From positions 5,952,001 to 6,016,000 of the forward strand of contig CP036279.1 of NCBI GenBank assembly GCA_007748055.1: a stretch of DNA of 64,000 nucleotides, read 5' to 3'. The DNA is from Kolteria novifilia. Lineage in GTDB: Bacteria > Planctomycetota > Planctomycetia > Kolteriales > Kolteriaceae. A model generated the notes under the pieces. It made no database searches, had not been told where the DNA came from, and saw nothing but the letters and a program-made list of their open reading frames with translations. This document shows positions 33,366-42,492 of the stretch, piece after piece. Position 1 is the first letter of the stretch. Each line of letters opens with the position of its first letter. The position numbers and the translations under genes were made by a program.

Positions 33366-35608
33366 CCGAGCGTCTCTCCCAAGGTTCCATGCCCGAGCGA
33401 TCCCTGCCCCACCCGTGCCGGCAGTCCTTCCGACGATGGGCGCGTACTCTACTTTGCGTCGCGGTCGTTCTCGCTTCGGTCAGTCCGGCCCAGGCTCAAG
33501 GGAAAGCCGACGTCGAGGACATCCGGGTCGGCTTCCAGGGGTTCGTCAAGCTCGGCTTCTGGGTGCCGATCGCCGTGGACGTCCAAGCCAAGGACGATCC
33601 GATTCGAGCGATCCGGCTTTCAACTCCCGACAGCGACGACATGCAGACGACGATCGGTCGTGAGTCCTTTGTCCCCGCCAACAGTCGTGACACGATCCAC
33701 CACTTCATCAAGCTGGGCGATCCGACCTCGGCGATCGTCGTCGGTCTCTACGGCGACGAGGGAGCCCCCTTGGAAGGTCGTTCGTTCGGACTGGTCGACG
33801 CCACCGACATCAAGTTGCTCGACTTCGAGCAGTCGCTGCATGTGGGCTTCGGACGGCCCACCGGACTTCTCGAAGCCGCGGGAGGCCCTCACGAGATCGG
33901 CCAACCGGCCAAGCCGGACAACGTCGTGTTGATCCAGTCGCCCGCCGAGCTTCCCTCGCAGTGGTTCGCTTACGGTGCGGTCGACACCGTCGTTTTGCCG
34001 ACGGGCAACGCCGATGCCTTACGTCGCATTCCCCCGCTCCGCACGGAAGCCCTTCTCAGTTGGGTCCGTCAGGGCGGCCATCTGGTTGTCTCCTGTGGGG
34101 ATAACTGGCAGGAAGTCTCGAAAGGATTTCTCGCCCCTCTGCTGCCGGGAACGCTCACCGGAACGAGCCGTCTGCGCGTTCCCGATTCCCTCGAGATTTA
34201 CGCGGATGTCCAGACACGCTTCGATGCGGGGACGCAGGGACTCACCATCGCGGACCTCAAGGACGTCACCGGCCAGGTCGTCCTTCAGAAGGACGGACGC
34301 CCGCTCATCGTCAGCGGCGCCTACGGATTCGGCGAAGTCACCTTCCTGACGTTCGACACCGATGTCGGACCCTTCACGCAGTGGACCGGCCGTCAGGCAT
34401 TCTGGAAGAAGCTGCTGGGTTTGAAGAAGTCCGAGGAAGTCGATCTGGACAACTTCGGCGTCGGCCGCGTCGGCTATTCCGGCGTCAGCGACCTCTCGAC
34501 GCTCCTCTTCGGCAAGCTGGAAGATTTTCCCGCCGTCAAGCTGGTCCCCTTCGGGCTCGTGGCCGGCCTCATCTTCGGCTACATCCTGCTCATCGGCCCT
34601 GTGGACTACTTCGTCCTGAAACGCATGGGGCGACTTGAGCTGACGTGGATCACCTTCCCCACCCTCGTGGTCGTCATCAGTGTCGCGGCGTACTTCATCG
34701 CCCACTGGATCAAGGGCGACGCTCTTCGCATCAACCAGATCCAGATCGTCGATGTCGACGCCGAGTCGGGGACGCTGCGCGGTTCGAGCTTCATGGCACT
34801 CTTTAGTCCCCGGATCGACACCTACTCGTTGACGACGACGCCGGCTCTCGGAACCAACGGCACTTGGGAAGATCTCGGGATGGGAGCGAGCCAGTCCGAC
34901 CGTCTGGTCTCCTGGCTCGGATCACCGGAGGACGCGGTGCGTGGGCTTTCCCGAGGCGGGGTCGGACTTCTCGGCCGCCAGGGATACGACTACGAAGGGC
35001 CCGACGCGAAGGGCCTTCTCGACGTGCCGATTCAAGTCTGGTCGGTCAAGACTTTCGTTTCGCGGTGGCTCGCCCGCGCGGGCAACGTCCTTGATGCGGA
35101 TTTGCACGCCGAAGACGTCTTTCTGACCGGAACGGTCACCAACAACCTCGAGGTCCCCCTCGAGGACGTCATGGTCGCCTACGGCGGCCAGGTCTATCTT
35201 CTGCCGAAGCTGCAACCGGGCGTCGCCGTCGATATCGCGGCGACCCGCTCCCGAACATTGGTCGGGTACCTGGGAAAGCAACGGCTCGGCGGGACCAGCG
35301 ACTACTCGCTCGCCGCGGAGAGCCTTCGGCGCAACAACGTCGTCGACGTCGTCCGCACGATTCTCTTCGCCCAGAAGACGCCCGAGACCGTTCGCGGCTT
35401 CCCCAACAACTACCTCTCGGACCTCGACTTGAGCGACCAACTGGAGTTGGGAAAGATCATCGTCTTCGGCCGCGTCAGCTCCCCCGGAGGCACCCTTTGG
35501 CTCAACGAGGACGCGAACGAGGATGGTGCCTCGGCGAGCCTCCCCGACAACATCCGCAACGACGTCTTTCTGCGAGTCGTCCTCGAACCCCATAGAGACA
35601 ATCCATGA
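33362..35608 (+). CDS. Large exported membrane protein next to an ABC ATPase
   Basis: 748 residues. A signal peptide (LLCVAVVLASVSPAQA) precedes an extracytoplasmic beta domain. A glutamine-amidotransferase-like strand pattern (LLSWVRQGGHLVVSCGDNW) is followed by two membrane helices (about 395-415, LVAGLIFGYILLIGPVDYFVL, and about 425-445, FPTLVVVISVAAYFIAHWI) and a second soluble beta part. This layout is like the accessory subunit of gliding-type ABC systems (GldG/DUF4350-like), but I cannot confirm the family. It overlaps the ATPase start by 4 bases, so the two probably form one complex. Confidence 0.75.
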   Translation: MTERLSQGSMPERSLPHPCRQSFRRWARTLLCVAVVLASVSPAQAQGKADVEDIRVGFQGFVKLGFWVPIAVDVQAKDDPIRAIRLSTPDSDDMQTTIGRESFVPANSRDTIHHFIKLGDPTSAIVVGLYGDEGAPLEGRSFGLVDATDIKLLDFEQSLHVGFGRPTGLLEAAGGPHEIGQPAKPDNVVLIQSPAELPSQWFAYGAVDTVVLPTGNADALRRIPPLRTEALLSWVRQGGHLVVSCGDNWQEVSKGFLAPLLPGTLTGTSRLRVPDSLEIYADVQTRFDAGTQGLTIADLKDVTGQVVLQKDGRPLIVSGAYGFGEVTFLTFDTDVGPFTQWTGRQAFWKKLLGLKKSEEVDLDNFGVGRVGYSGVSDLSTLLFGKLEDFPAVKLVPFGLVAGLIFGYILLIGPVDYFVLKRMGRLELTWITFPTLVVVISVAAYFIAHWIKGDALRINQIQIVDVDAESGTLRGSSFMALFSPRIDTYSLTTTPALGTNGTWEDLGMGASQSDRLVSWLGSPEDAVRGLSRGGVGLLGRQGYDYEGPDAKGLLDVPIQVWSVKTFVSRWLARAGNVLDADLHAEDVFLTGTVTNNLEVPLEDVMVAYGGQVYLLPKLQPGVAVDIAATRSRTLVGYLGKQRLGGTSDYSLAAESLRRNNVVDVVRTILFAQKTPETVRGFPNNYLSDLDLSDQLELGKIIVFGRVSSPGGTLWLNEDANEDGASASLPDNIRNDVFLRVVLEPHRDNP

Positions 35609-36531
35609 TCGAAACCCGCGATTTGACGAAGATGTACGGCGACTTCTACGCCGTCAACCGCCTGAACATGACGCTCAACAAGGGCGACGTCTACGGGTTC
35701 ATCGGACCGAACGGTGCCGGCAAGACGACCACGATGCGGATGCTCGCCACCCTGCTCAATCCGAGCTACGGCGAAGCGACGGTCTGTGGCTATTCGATCT
35801 ATACCGGGGCCCAAGACATTCGTCGGCTGATCGGCTACATGCCCGACTTCTTCGGCGTCTACGACGACATGAAAGTGATCGAGTATCTCGAGTTCTTCGC
35901 GGCGGCCTACCGGATCAAGGGCCCACAACGCCGCAAGATCTGCGAGGACGTGCTCGAACTCGTCGATCTGACCTACAAGCGCGACGCGCTGGTGACGAGC
36001 CTCTCGCGTGGGATGACGCAGCGTCTCGGACTGGCAAGAGTCCTCCTGCACGATCCGCAGGTTCTTCTCCTGGACGAACCCGCCAGCGGCCTCGATCCGC
36101 GTGCCCGCATCGAAATCCGCGGTTTGCTCAAGGAACTGCGCTCGATGGGCAAGACGATCCTCGTTTCGAGCCATATCCTGCCCGAACTGGCCGATATCTG
36201 CAACAAAATTGGCATCATCGAGCGCGGCGAGCTGATGGTCGATGGTCTGGTCGCCGACGTGATGAAGCAAGTCCGCGAGAACGTGGTCCTTCAGATCAGC
36301 ACCGGCGATCGGGACAACGAGGCGGCCGAGTTGCTCGCCAAGCAAGACAACATCAGCAACGTCGAGGTGAAGGTCGACCACTTGGTGGTGCGGATCGACG
36401 ATCCCGAGACCGATTACAGTTTCATTCCCACTCTCTTGCTCGAGAATGGATTCCGGCTCCGACTGTTCCGGGAGGAAGAGATCAGTCTCGAGGATGCCTT
36501 CATGGCATTGACCAAAGGGCTGACAAGTTAG
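35605..36531 (+). CDS. ABC transporter ATP-binding protein
   Basis: 308 residues. Walker A GPNGAGKT (about residues 35-42), Q-loop region GYMPDFFGVYDD, signature SLSRGMTQRLGLAR (LSRGM instead of LSGGQ, seen in NosF/GldA-like proteins), and Walker B VLLLDEPASGLD. A C-terminal extension of about 90 residues contains a predicted regulatory beta part. The partner is probably the 748-residue membrane protein; no ABC-2 permease gene follows. Confidence 0.93.
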   Translation: MIETRDLTKMYGDFYAVNRLNMTLNKGDVYGFIGPNGAGKTTTMRMLATLLNPSYGEATVCGYSIYTGAQDIRRLIGYMPDFFGVYDDMKVIEYLEFFAAAYRIKGPQRRKICEDVLELVDLTYKRDALVTSLSRGMTQRLGLARVLLHDPQVLLLDEPASGLDPRARIEIRGLLKELRSMGKTILVSSHILPELADICNKIGIIERGELMVDGLVADVMKQVRENVVLQISTGDRDNEAAELLAKQDNISNVEVKVDHLVVRIDDPETDYSFIPTLLLENGFRLRLFREEEISLEDAFMALTKGLTS

Positions 36532-36875
36532 CCTGAAAAGAAGGCCTTCCGGCCCGAGATCTTGCACCATTATCACCATCCTGGTCACTTCTTGGAGCGA
36601 ATGACGTTCTCCTTGTGACGAATTTCGGTTGATTTCAGTCAAACAGCCACGGCACAATCTAAACTAGAAGAGGATTCGCAGCGTCCCCATCTACACATGA
36701 CCGTCGTCGGTCCCGGCCTCACGCCGACGACTCGCCCCCTATGAAGGCCACTTAGATATCAGACGACGATTAACTCAGCGATTTCGCTCCCTCTTGATCG
36801 GAATCGCTCAGATGGCACGATGAGAGCGATCGTCTTGCCACGGAAGGAATCCCGTGGCGAAGATCGGAGTCCGCG
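36532..36875. other. Intergenic, 344 bp
   Basis: No gene or RNA seen. A short hairpin (GGCC TTCC GGCC, about 36543-36554) may end the ABC operon. The rest should contain the promoter of the HD-GYP gene, but I found no convincing site. Confidence 0.4.
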
Positions 36876-38258
36876 ATGAACCATCCACTGACGTCCCCCT
36901 TGTCGACGCCGCTGACCGCGCAGCCGGTCTCTCCCGCGGGAAGCTCGAGGACGTTCTCGGTGATGGCTCTTCCGCTGGGCTACGAGGCTCAACACGTCTT
37001 CCAAAGTCGCGGAGGCAGTGTCCTGCTCCCGGCGGGGCAGCGCGTCACGCCTCGATTCCTCTGGATGTTGCAACAAAGTCAGATCGGATTTGTCGAGCTT
37101 ACCGATCTCGAGGCTGGTTTTCTCGCGGAACGTGGGGTGAACACGTCCGCCCGTCCGCCACGCGTGCCCGCTCCCCAAGGCGCTCGAACCGACGCCGCCC
37201 GAACGATCGAACGAGATCTCGTCAAGCCACACGCCCTGTCGGTCGTTCGCGCCGGTCCACCCTTCAAGGATCGTTTTCGCGACCTGCGAGGACAACCCTA
37301 CGACGAGGAGACGCGAACGTCGCTAAGCGAACACGACGCTCGCTCGGAGCGGCAGCTTCGCGACATCTTCGCCTCCATGAAAGAGACACCGGAGCAGGGT
37401 GCTTCCGACCCGATTGACGTCGGGCCCTTCGGCGAGATCATCCTCGGCTATATGGACCACCTTCGGGCCGATGCCGATCTCGTGCACGCCAGCGCCCTGA
37501 TCGGCGATCGCCAAGATTATCTCGTTCGCCATTCGCTCCAATTGGCGACACTCGCCATGGGGATCGCGTCGGAAATCGGCTACGACGCGAGAAACGTGAT
37601 GCTCGTCGGGCTCGCCGGCCTCCTGCACGATGTCGGAATGCTCCAAGTTCCGCCGGAGGTTCGTGGAGCCGACCGGCAACTGACCGACGACGAGTTCGAC
37701 CTGGTGACGCGACACGTCGAGCACACTGCCGCGATCCTCGCCCGCGCTCACGGGCTTCCGCACGTCGTGCGACTCGCCGCCTATCAGGTTCACGAGCGTC
37801 GCAACGGCAAAGGCTACCCCTCGGGTTGTCACGGCGGCCAGATTCACCCCTATTCGCAGATCTTGGGTGTGGCCGATACCTACCTCGCGTTGGTGACGGG
37901 ACGACCGCACCAATTGCCGGTTCTTCCCTACCGAGCACTCGAAACCATGCTCGACTTGACCCGCGATGGCGCCTTCGAGCCGAAGCTCGTTCAGGCTCTC
38001 TTGCGCGTCCTCTCCCTCTTTCCGCTCGGCAGCGACGTCCTGCTCAGCAACCAGGCCGTGGCGCGCGTCGTCCGCTCGAACGGCATCGACTACACCTTGC
38101 CCATCGTCGTGCTGACGCATGGCCCCGACGGCGAGGTCTTGATGGATGGTCCGCAGATCGACCTGACTCAGGAGAGAAGTCTCCAGGTCATCCAGGCGGT
38201 GGCCCCGGCACTCTTGTCGGGCGAGACCGACGAGAGGCGTGAAAACGGGGCGGTCTAA
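36876..38258 (+). CDS. HD-GYP domain phosphodiesterase
   Basis: 460 residues. The N-terminal 180 residues are of unknown type (PilZ-like or receiver motifs are not obvious). The C-terminal HD-GYP domain has the metal-binding HDVGML (about 250), HVEHTAAIL, VHERRNGKGYPSG (GYP at about 312) and QILGVADTY. The domain hydrolyses cyclic di-GMP; the essential His, Asp and GYP residues are present. No GGDEF protein is in the window. Confidence 0.9.
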   Translation: MNHPLTSPLSTPLTAQPVSPAGSSRTFSVMALPLGYEAQHVFQSRGGSVLLPAGQRVTPRFLWMLQQSQIGFVELTDLEAGFLAERGVNTSARPPRVPAPQGARTDAARTIERDLVKPHALSVVRAGPPFKDRFRDLRGQPYDEETRTSLSEHDARSERQLRDIFASMKETPEQGASDPIDVGPFGEIILGYMDHLRADADLVHASALIGDRQDYLVRHSLQLATLAMGIASEIGYDARNVMLVGLAGLLHDVGMLQVPPEVRGADRQLTDDEFDLVTRHVEHTAAILARAHGLPHVVRLAAYQVHERRNGKGYPSGCHGGQIHPYSQILGVADTYLALVTGRPHQLPVLPYRALETMLDLTRDGAFEPKLVQALLRVLSLFPLGSDVLLSNQAVARVVRSNGIDYTLPIVVLTHGPDGEVLMDGPQIDLTQERSLQVIQAVAPALLSGETDERRENGAV

Positions 38259-38263
38259 TCTCG

Positions 38264-38686
38264 TCAGAACTGGCGAAGTGACTTTTCCCACTCTTCGTAG
38301 AAGGCCTTCTGTTCCTCCACGCTGGCTGGTTGGACCGTTCGATCGGTTTCGAAAATCGACACGCGATTGGCCACGCGAGGGGGCTGGCGAAACGAGAGTT
38401 TATACGCGGTTCGCCCGTAGTTTCGCTTGAGCGATTCCCCGACCGGATAGACCGTCTTGCTCGCCCCAAAGCAATTCAGGCGAAGCCCATCACGTTCGAG
38501 TTCCTGCCGAATGGCGACCATCGCTCCGTAGAAGGTTCGGCCAATCGACCGAATTTGTCGTTGTCCGAAGACCAAGTCGAGCCGAACCTCCTCGGGATCC
38601 TCGTGGGTCGCTTCCCAGAGATGGAACTCCGCTTGGATGCGTTCTCCGTCGCGAGCAACCAATTCCACTGGACGTCGGTCATCCAT
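38264..38686 (-). CDS. Hypothetical protein beside the squalene cluster
   Basis: 140 residues from the ATG at 38686. Soluble, mixed, with an aromatic C-terminus (FYEEWEKSLRQF). A single cysteine and a basic centre (LKRNYGRTAYKLSFRQPP). No family recognised. It lies 18 bases after hpnE on the same strand, so it may belong to the squalene operon, and converges with the HD-GYP gene 5 bases away. Confidence 0.65.
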   Translation of the reverse strand: MDDRRPVELVARDGERIQAEFHLWEATHEDPEEVRLDLVFGQRQIRSIGRTFYGAMVAIRQELERDGLRLNCFGASKTVYPVGESLKRNYGRTAYKLSFRQPPRVANRVSIFETDRTVQPASVEEQKAFYEEWEKSLRQF

Positions 38687-38704
38687 CAACGAGGCACCTT
38701 TCGT

Positions 38705-40171
38705 CTAGCTACTCGACCCATTGCCAAGGGCGGCGGACTTGATGAGCTTTCTCGCGAACCAACTCGCCGGCAAGGGCTCGGCCAACGATTGGGGCGCGCG
38801 ACCGAGCGACTTGAGAAGGGCATTGGCGGCGAGATAGCCGCTCCGCACCGCTCCCTCCATCGTCGCGGGCCAGTCGGTGTCGGTGTAGTCCCCGGCCAGC
38901 CAAAGATTCCCGATCGCCGTCCGTTGAGTTGGTCTAAGCCGATCGATCCCCGGTGTCACGGAAAACGTCGCCGTCCGTTCGGTCACCACGCGGCAATGCT
39001 CGAGCCGCGCGTCACGTGCCTCCGGGAACATCTCCACGATCTCCTCGAGGATTGCCGCTTGAATCGCATCCTTACCGAGCGACACCAGCTCGCGCGAGGC
39101 GCTGACGACCGCCTGGAGATAGCAACCTTCGTCCGTTGCGGCGGTTGCGGAGGTTTCGGCGGTTCTCTTAAAGAGCCACTGGATCTTGCGCCCAATCACC
39201 ACCAAATGGGGAAGATCCATCACCGGCCGGTCGAACCAGCAATGGACACTCGTGATCGGCGAGTATTCCATTTGGCCGATCCTCGCGAGAGCATCCTCGT
39301 GTTCGGCGAACTCGACCGGCAGCAGCGAGAGTACCCGCTGACCGGGAATCGCGAGGATGTAGTGGTCGGCGGTGACGACCTCCCCCGAACGCAACCGGCA
39401 ATCACCAATCGTTCCCTCATTCGACGAGAGGAGCTTGACGGCGCTGTTGAGCCGAACGGTGACCCCGTGATCGGCGAGCCACCGTTCCAGTCGTTCGCCG
39501 TAGAACTCGTGGAGCGTGACCGAGGGAACTTTCACGACCGATGCCCGCGGGTTCATCGCGAACCCTTCGACGAAGACCTGGCGAGCGTAGCGAAAATCGA
39601 TGCGATCGAGCGACTCGTTGAGCGCGCTGACCAGAATGACTCCCCAGTACCGATCACAGGTCCGCGCGGTCTGCCCGTTGGCCATGAGCCAATCACGGAA
39701 CGAGACGTCGCTCCCGACCGTCGGAGTCCGAAAGAGCGCGTGCAGACCTCTGGCGATCCGAGCCTTCTCGCCCAGCGAAAGATGACGCAATCGCAAGAAA
39801 CTCGGCAGCAGGTGAAAGGGAGCGGGAAGCGGCGCCGAGCGCATCGTGCTGAGCCGTCCTCTTTCGTCCTGGAAGTAGAGCGTCTCCTCGTCCTTGAGCA
39901 AGTCGGCGATGCCGACGCGCTCGCAGAAGTCGGCGAGATTCGTGCAACAGCCCATGCTGACGTGTTGGCAGTTGTCGAGAAGAGCGTCGTTGGTGGGATC
40001 GCGGAACGAGGAGGCACGTCCCCCTAGATAGGGACGAGCTTCGAGGATGGTGACCTTGACCTCCCGGGTCGCCAGGACGCTCGCCGCCGCGAGTCCCGCA
40101 AGACCTCCCCCGACAATGGTGACCCGAGGGGCGAGCGAGTCTTCGCGGCTTGTCGACTCGGCAAGCATCAT
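38705..40171 (-). CDS. hpnE: Hydroxysqualene dehydroxylase HpnE
   Basis: 488 residues. An FAD-dependent amine-oxidase/desaturase-like protein: the dinucleotide site VTIVGGGLAGLAAASVLA, then EARPYLGGRASSF and the C-terminal GNLWLAGDYTDTDWPATMEGAVRSGYLAA. HpnE reduces hydroxysqualene to squalene, the last step of the HpnC-HpnD-HpnE route. The same-strand order hpnC, hpnD, hpnE supports the assignment over a carotenoid desaturase. Confidence 0.93.
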   Translation of the reverse strand: MMLAESTSREDSLAPRVTIVGGGLAGLAAASVLATREVKVTILEARPYLGGRASSFRDPTNDALLDNCQHVSMGCCTNLADFCERVGIADLLKDEETLYFQDERGRLSTMRSAPLPAPFHLLPSFLRLRHLSLGEKARIARGLHALFRTPTVGSDVSFRDWLMANGQTARTCDRYWGVILVSALNESLDRIDFRYARQVFVEGFAMNPRASVVKVPSVTLHEFYGERLERWLADHGVTVRLNSAVKLLSSNEGTIGDCRLRSGEVVTADHYILAIPGQRVLSLLPVEFAEHEDALARIGQMEYSPITSVHCWFDRPVMDLPHLVVIGRKIQWLFKRTAETSATAATDEGCYLQAVVSASRELVSLGKDAIQAAILEEIVEMFPEARDARLEHCRVVTERTATFSVTPGIDRLRPTQRTAIGNLWLAGDYTDTDWPATMEGAVRSGYLAANALLKSLGRAPQSLAEPLPASWFARKLIKSAALGNGSSS

Positions 40172-40253
40172 TGTTCCTTGAAAACGACTCGCAGGATGAA
40201 GACCGGGTCACTCGTTGCCGGCTCTACGTCATCACCATCGCTTGGTGGGTGCC

Positions 40254-40276
40254 CACTGGCTGCTTGCCAGCAAGTG
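40254..40276. repeat. Palindrome CACTGGCTG/CAGCAAGTG between hpnE and hpnD
   Basis: Nine-base arms with one mismatch and a short loop. It is related to the perfect copy at 52051-52073. It lies in the 143-bp gap between two genes of one pathway and could attenuate hpnE expression. Confidence 0.55.
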
Positions 40277-40314
40277 CATCGCAAGCCAACCGAGGCCCTC
40301 TGGATGACTAGGAC

Positions 40315-41241
40315 TCAGGACGATCGCGTCAGCCACTGGGAAGACATGCCACGAGCGACGATCGCGATCTTCCGCGCCGGACTGAGACTCACCCGCCGGC
40401 TGAGCACCTGCGAGGGATCCCGCGCGATCTTCCCCAACAGCCCATGGTAGACATCACGCATCACGCGGAGCACGGCATGCGCGTCGCCAGGGAGATGATC
40501 GAAGAGCACCTCCGAGCGGGCGTAGTAGTCTTCGGCACGCGCGACCTGAAACCGCATCATTTCCACGAACGCTTCCGAGGCGCGCGGCCCCTCGAGCTCC
40601 TCCTCGGCGACCCCGAAGCGGATCAATTCGTCTTGGGGAAGATAGACGCGATCGCGCTGCTTGTCCTCGACAACGTCTCGCAGCACGTTGGTCAACTGAA
40701 ACGCGATCCCGCACCACTCGGCGGGAAGCGCCGCCTCCTCGTCGGTGGCTCCCCAGATCCGCAGGCACGACAAGCCGACAACTGACGCTACTTTGTAGCA
40801 GTATTGGTAGAGTTCCCCGAACGAGGCGTAGCGAGTCTTGACCAAGTCATCCATCACGCCGTCGATGACGTGATCGAAGTATGCCCGCGGGATCTGGTAT
40901 TTCTGGACGGTGTCGACGAAGGCGCGCCACCAACAGATCTCCGGAATCTCGCCGGCCATCGCCTTGTCGAATTGAAAGCGCCAGTGCTGGAGTTTGGCGC
41001 GCTTGCTCTCGACCGACTCCTCGCTGTCGCCCAAATCGTCGGTCTTGCGCAGAAAGGCGTACAGAGCACACATCGACAGCCGCTGGGGCTTGGGAAGGAC
41101 CAGAAACGAGTAGTAGAAGTTCCGCGCGCTGCGTTTCGCGAGCCGCTGGCAATCGGCGTACGAGGCGGCCAACGAACTGGACGTGCCGCAAGGCCCACAA
41201 GCGTTCGGCGTGCTCACGAGTCGTGGCTGCCCGATGGACAT
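40315..41241 (-). CDS. hpnD: Presqualene diphosphate synthase HpnD
   Basis: 308 residues from the ATG at 41241; upstream in-frame starts exist. A trans-isoprenyl diphosphate synthase fold with the first Asp-rich motif FLRKTDDLGD and the second region LTNVLRDVVEDKQRDRVYLP. It condenses two farnesyl diphosphates to presqualene diphosphate. The start overlaps the end of the hpnC frame by 28 bases, so translation is coupled. Confidence 0.93.
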   Translation of the reverse strand: MSIGQPRLVSTPNACGPCGTSSSLAASYADCQRLAKRSARNFYYSFLVLPKPQRLSMCALYAFLRKTDDLGDSEESVESKRAKLQHWRFQFDKAMAGEIPEICWWRAFVDTVQKYQIPRAYFDHVIDGVMDDLVKTRYASFGELYQYCYKVASVVGLSCLRIWGATDEEAALPAEWCGIAFQLTNVLRDVVEDKQRDRVYLPQDELIRFGVAEEELEGPRASEAFVEMMRFQVARAEDYYARSEVLFDHLPGDAHAVLRVMRDVYHGLLGKIARDPSQVLSRRVSLSPARKIAIVARGMSSQWLTRSS

Positions 41242-42185
41242 GTCATGGTTCCCAACGTTGAATCGGATGGTTGGCGAGCGGGTCTCCACACGCGGGAACC
41301 CACCGAGCGGCAGAGCACCCCGGCGAGGTCCCATTTCGTCACCTTGGGACGACGCTCGAGCACATTGTAGCCGATCCCCCTCACCTTTCGGAGAATCGCC
41401 AGCCCGCCGCGAGCGAATCCGCCAACGACGATGCCCAATCGCGTCGGCAAGAAATCCGCGACGGGAAGCCCCCGTCGGAGCCAGTCTTCCGCTCGCTCCA
41501 CCTCGAAGGCCATCAGCGCCGCGAAACGATCGCTGAACTCGCGGTCGCGAATCTCGCTTTCACCAACGCCGAATCGTTCCCGATCCTCTTCCGGCAAGTA
41601 GATCCGACCTTTGTCGATGTCGATTGCCACATCTTGCCAAAAGTTGGCCAGTTGCAGACCGGTGCAGACCGAATCGGAGAGTGCCGCCGTCTCCTCCCGG
41701 AACGCCCGACAGAGATATAGGACCAATCGTCCCACCGGATCGGCCGATCCCCGACAATAGTCGCGCAGCTCTTCGAAGGTCGCGTAACGCTGCTGGCGCT
41801 GATCGCGGCGAAAGGCCCCAAGCAGATCCACGAAGGGATCGCGCGGAATTGAAAACTCCTCGATCGTCCGCGAAAGGGCCACCATCACCGGATGCCGAGG
41901 AGCCCCGAGGTAGCACGCCTCAAGTTCGGCTTGCCACCAATCGAGCAGCCGCAGCGAACGGTCGCGATCCCCCACTTCGTCGGCGAGATCGTCCGACCAT
42001 CGGCAATAGGCATAGATGTTGGCGAAGTCTTGTCGTAGTCCCTTGGGGACGAAGACCGAAAGGACGGGAAAGTTCTCGTAGTGCGACGTCGCCAACCGCT
42101 TGGTGTAGGCTTCGGCCTCGGACGGGGATGGAGTCACGGCGCCGGCATCGGGTCCGAAGCGTTCCAACTCCCTCTCGAAGCTCAT
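41214..42185 (-). CDS. hpnC: Hydroxysqualene synthase HpnC
   Basis: 323 residues from the ATG at 42185. The same fold as HpnD, with YCRWSDDLADEVGD and LANFWQDVAIDIDKGRIYLPEED. It converts presqualene diphosphate to hydroxysqualene. The last 40 residues extend past the usual end and overlap hpnD. First gene of the minus-strand squalene operon hpnC-hpnD-hpnE (with the small gene at 38264 possibly last). No squalene-hopene cyclase is present in the window. Confidence 0.93.
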   Translation of the reverse strand: MSFERELERFGPDAGAVTPSPSEAEAYTKRLATSHYENFPVLSVFVPKGLRQDFANIYAYCRWSDDLADEVGDRDRSLRLLDWWQAELEACYLGAPRHPVMVALSRTIEEFSIPRDPFVDLLGAFRRDQRQQRYATFEELRDYCRGSADPVGRLVLYLCRAFREETAALSDSVCTGLQLANFWQDVAIDIDKGRIYLPEEDRERFGVGESEIRDREFSDRFAALMAFEVERAEDWLRRGLPVADFLPTRLGIVVGGFARGGLAILRKVRGIGYNVLERRPKVTKWDLAGVLCRSVGSRVWRPARQPSDSTLGTMTCPSGSHDS

Positions 42186-42492
42186 AGACGATCTCCCGGA
42201 CGCGGGGGCCGAAGGGCATCCCACATCGTGGACGGGGTGGACGGGCGACCGTTCGCTCGTCCTTCGTTGGTCGACAAGATGGCTACCGAGACTCTGTTCG
42301 TCGCCTGGGGCGTTATACTTGCGAGAAGTCCGGAGACCAATCCGCCCTTCTGCTCTGGATTTACGTCCGAGGATGCGTCGACGATCGTCCCACGTTATAA
42401 TGCGGTGGGTCGGTGCGCCACGTCCCGAGGCCTTCGTCGGACACTTCCGCGTCCCCATTGGGCACCGCCAGGATGCGACAACGAGGAACTCC
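42186..42492. other. Divergent intergenic region, 307 bp
   Basis: Lies between hpnC (minus) and the giant repeat protein (plus) and should hold both promoters. I saw no repeat or RNA. An open frame through it on the plus strand (from 42319) is not supported by composition. Confidence 0.4.
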
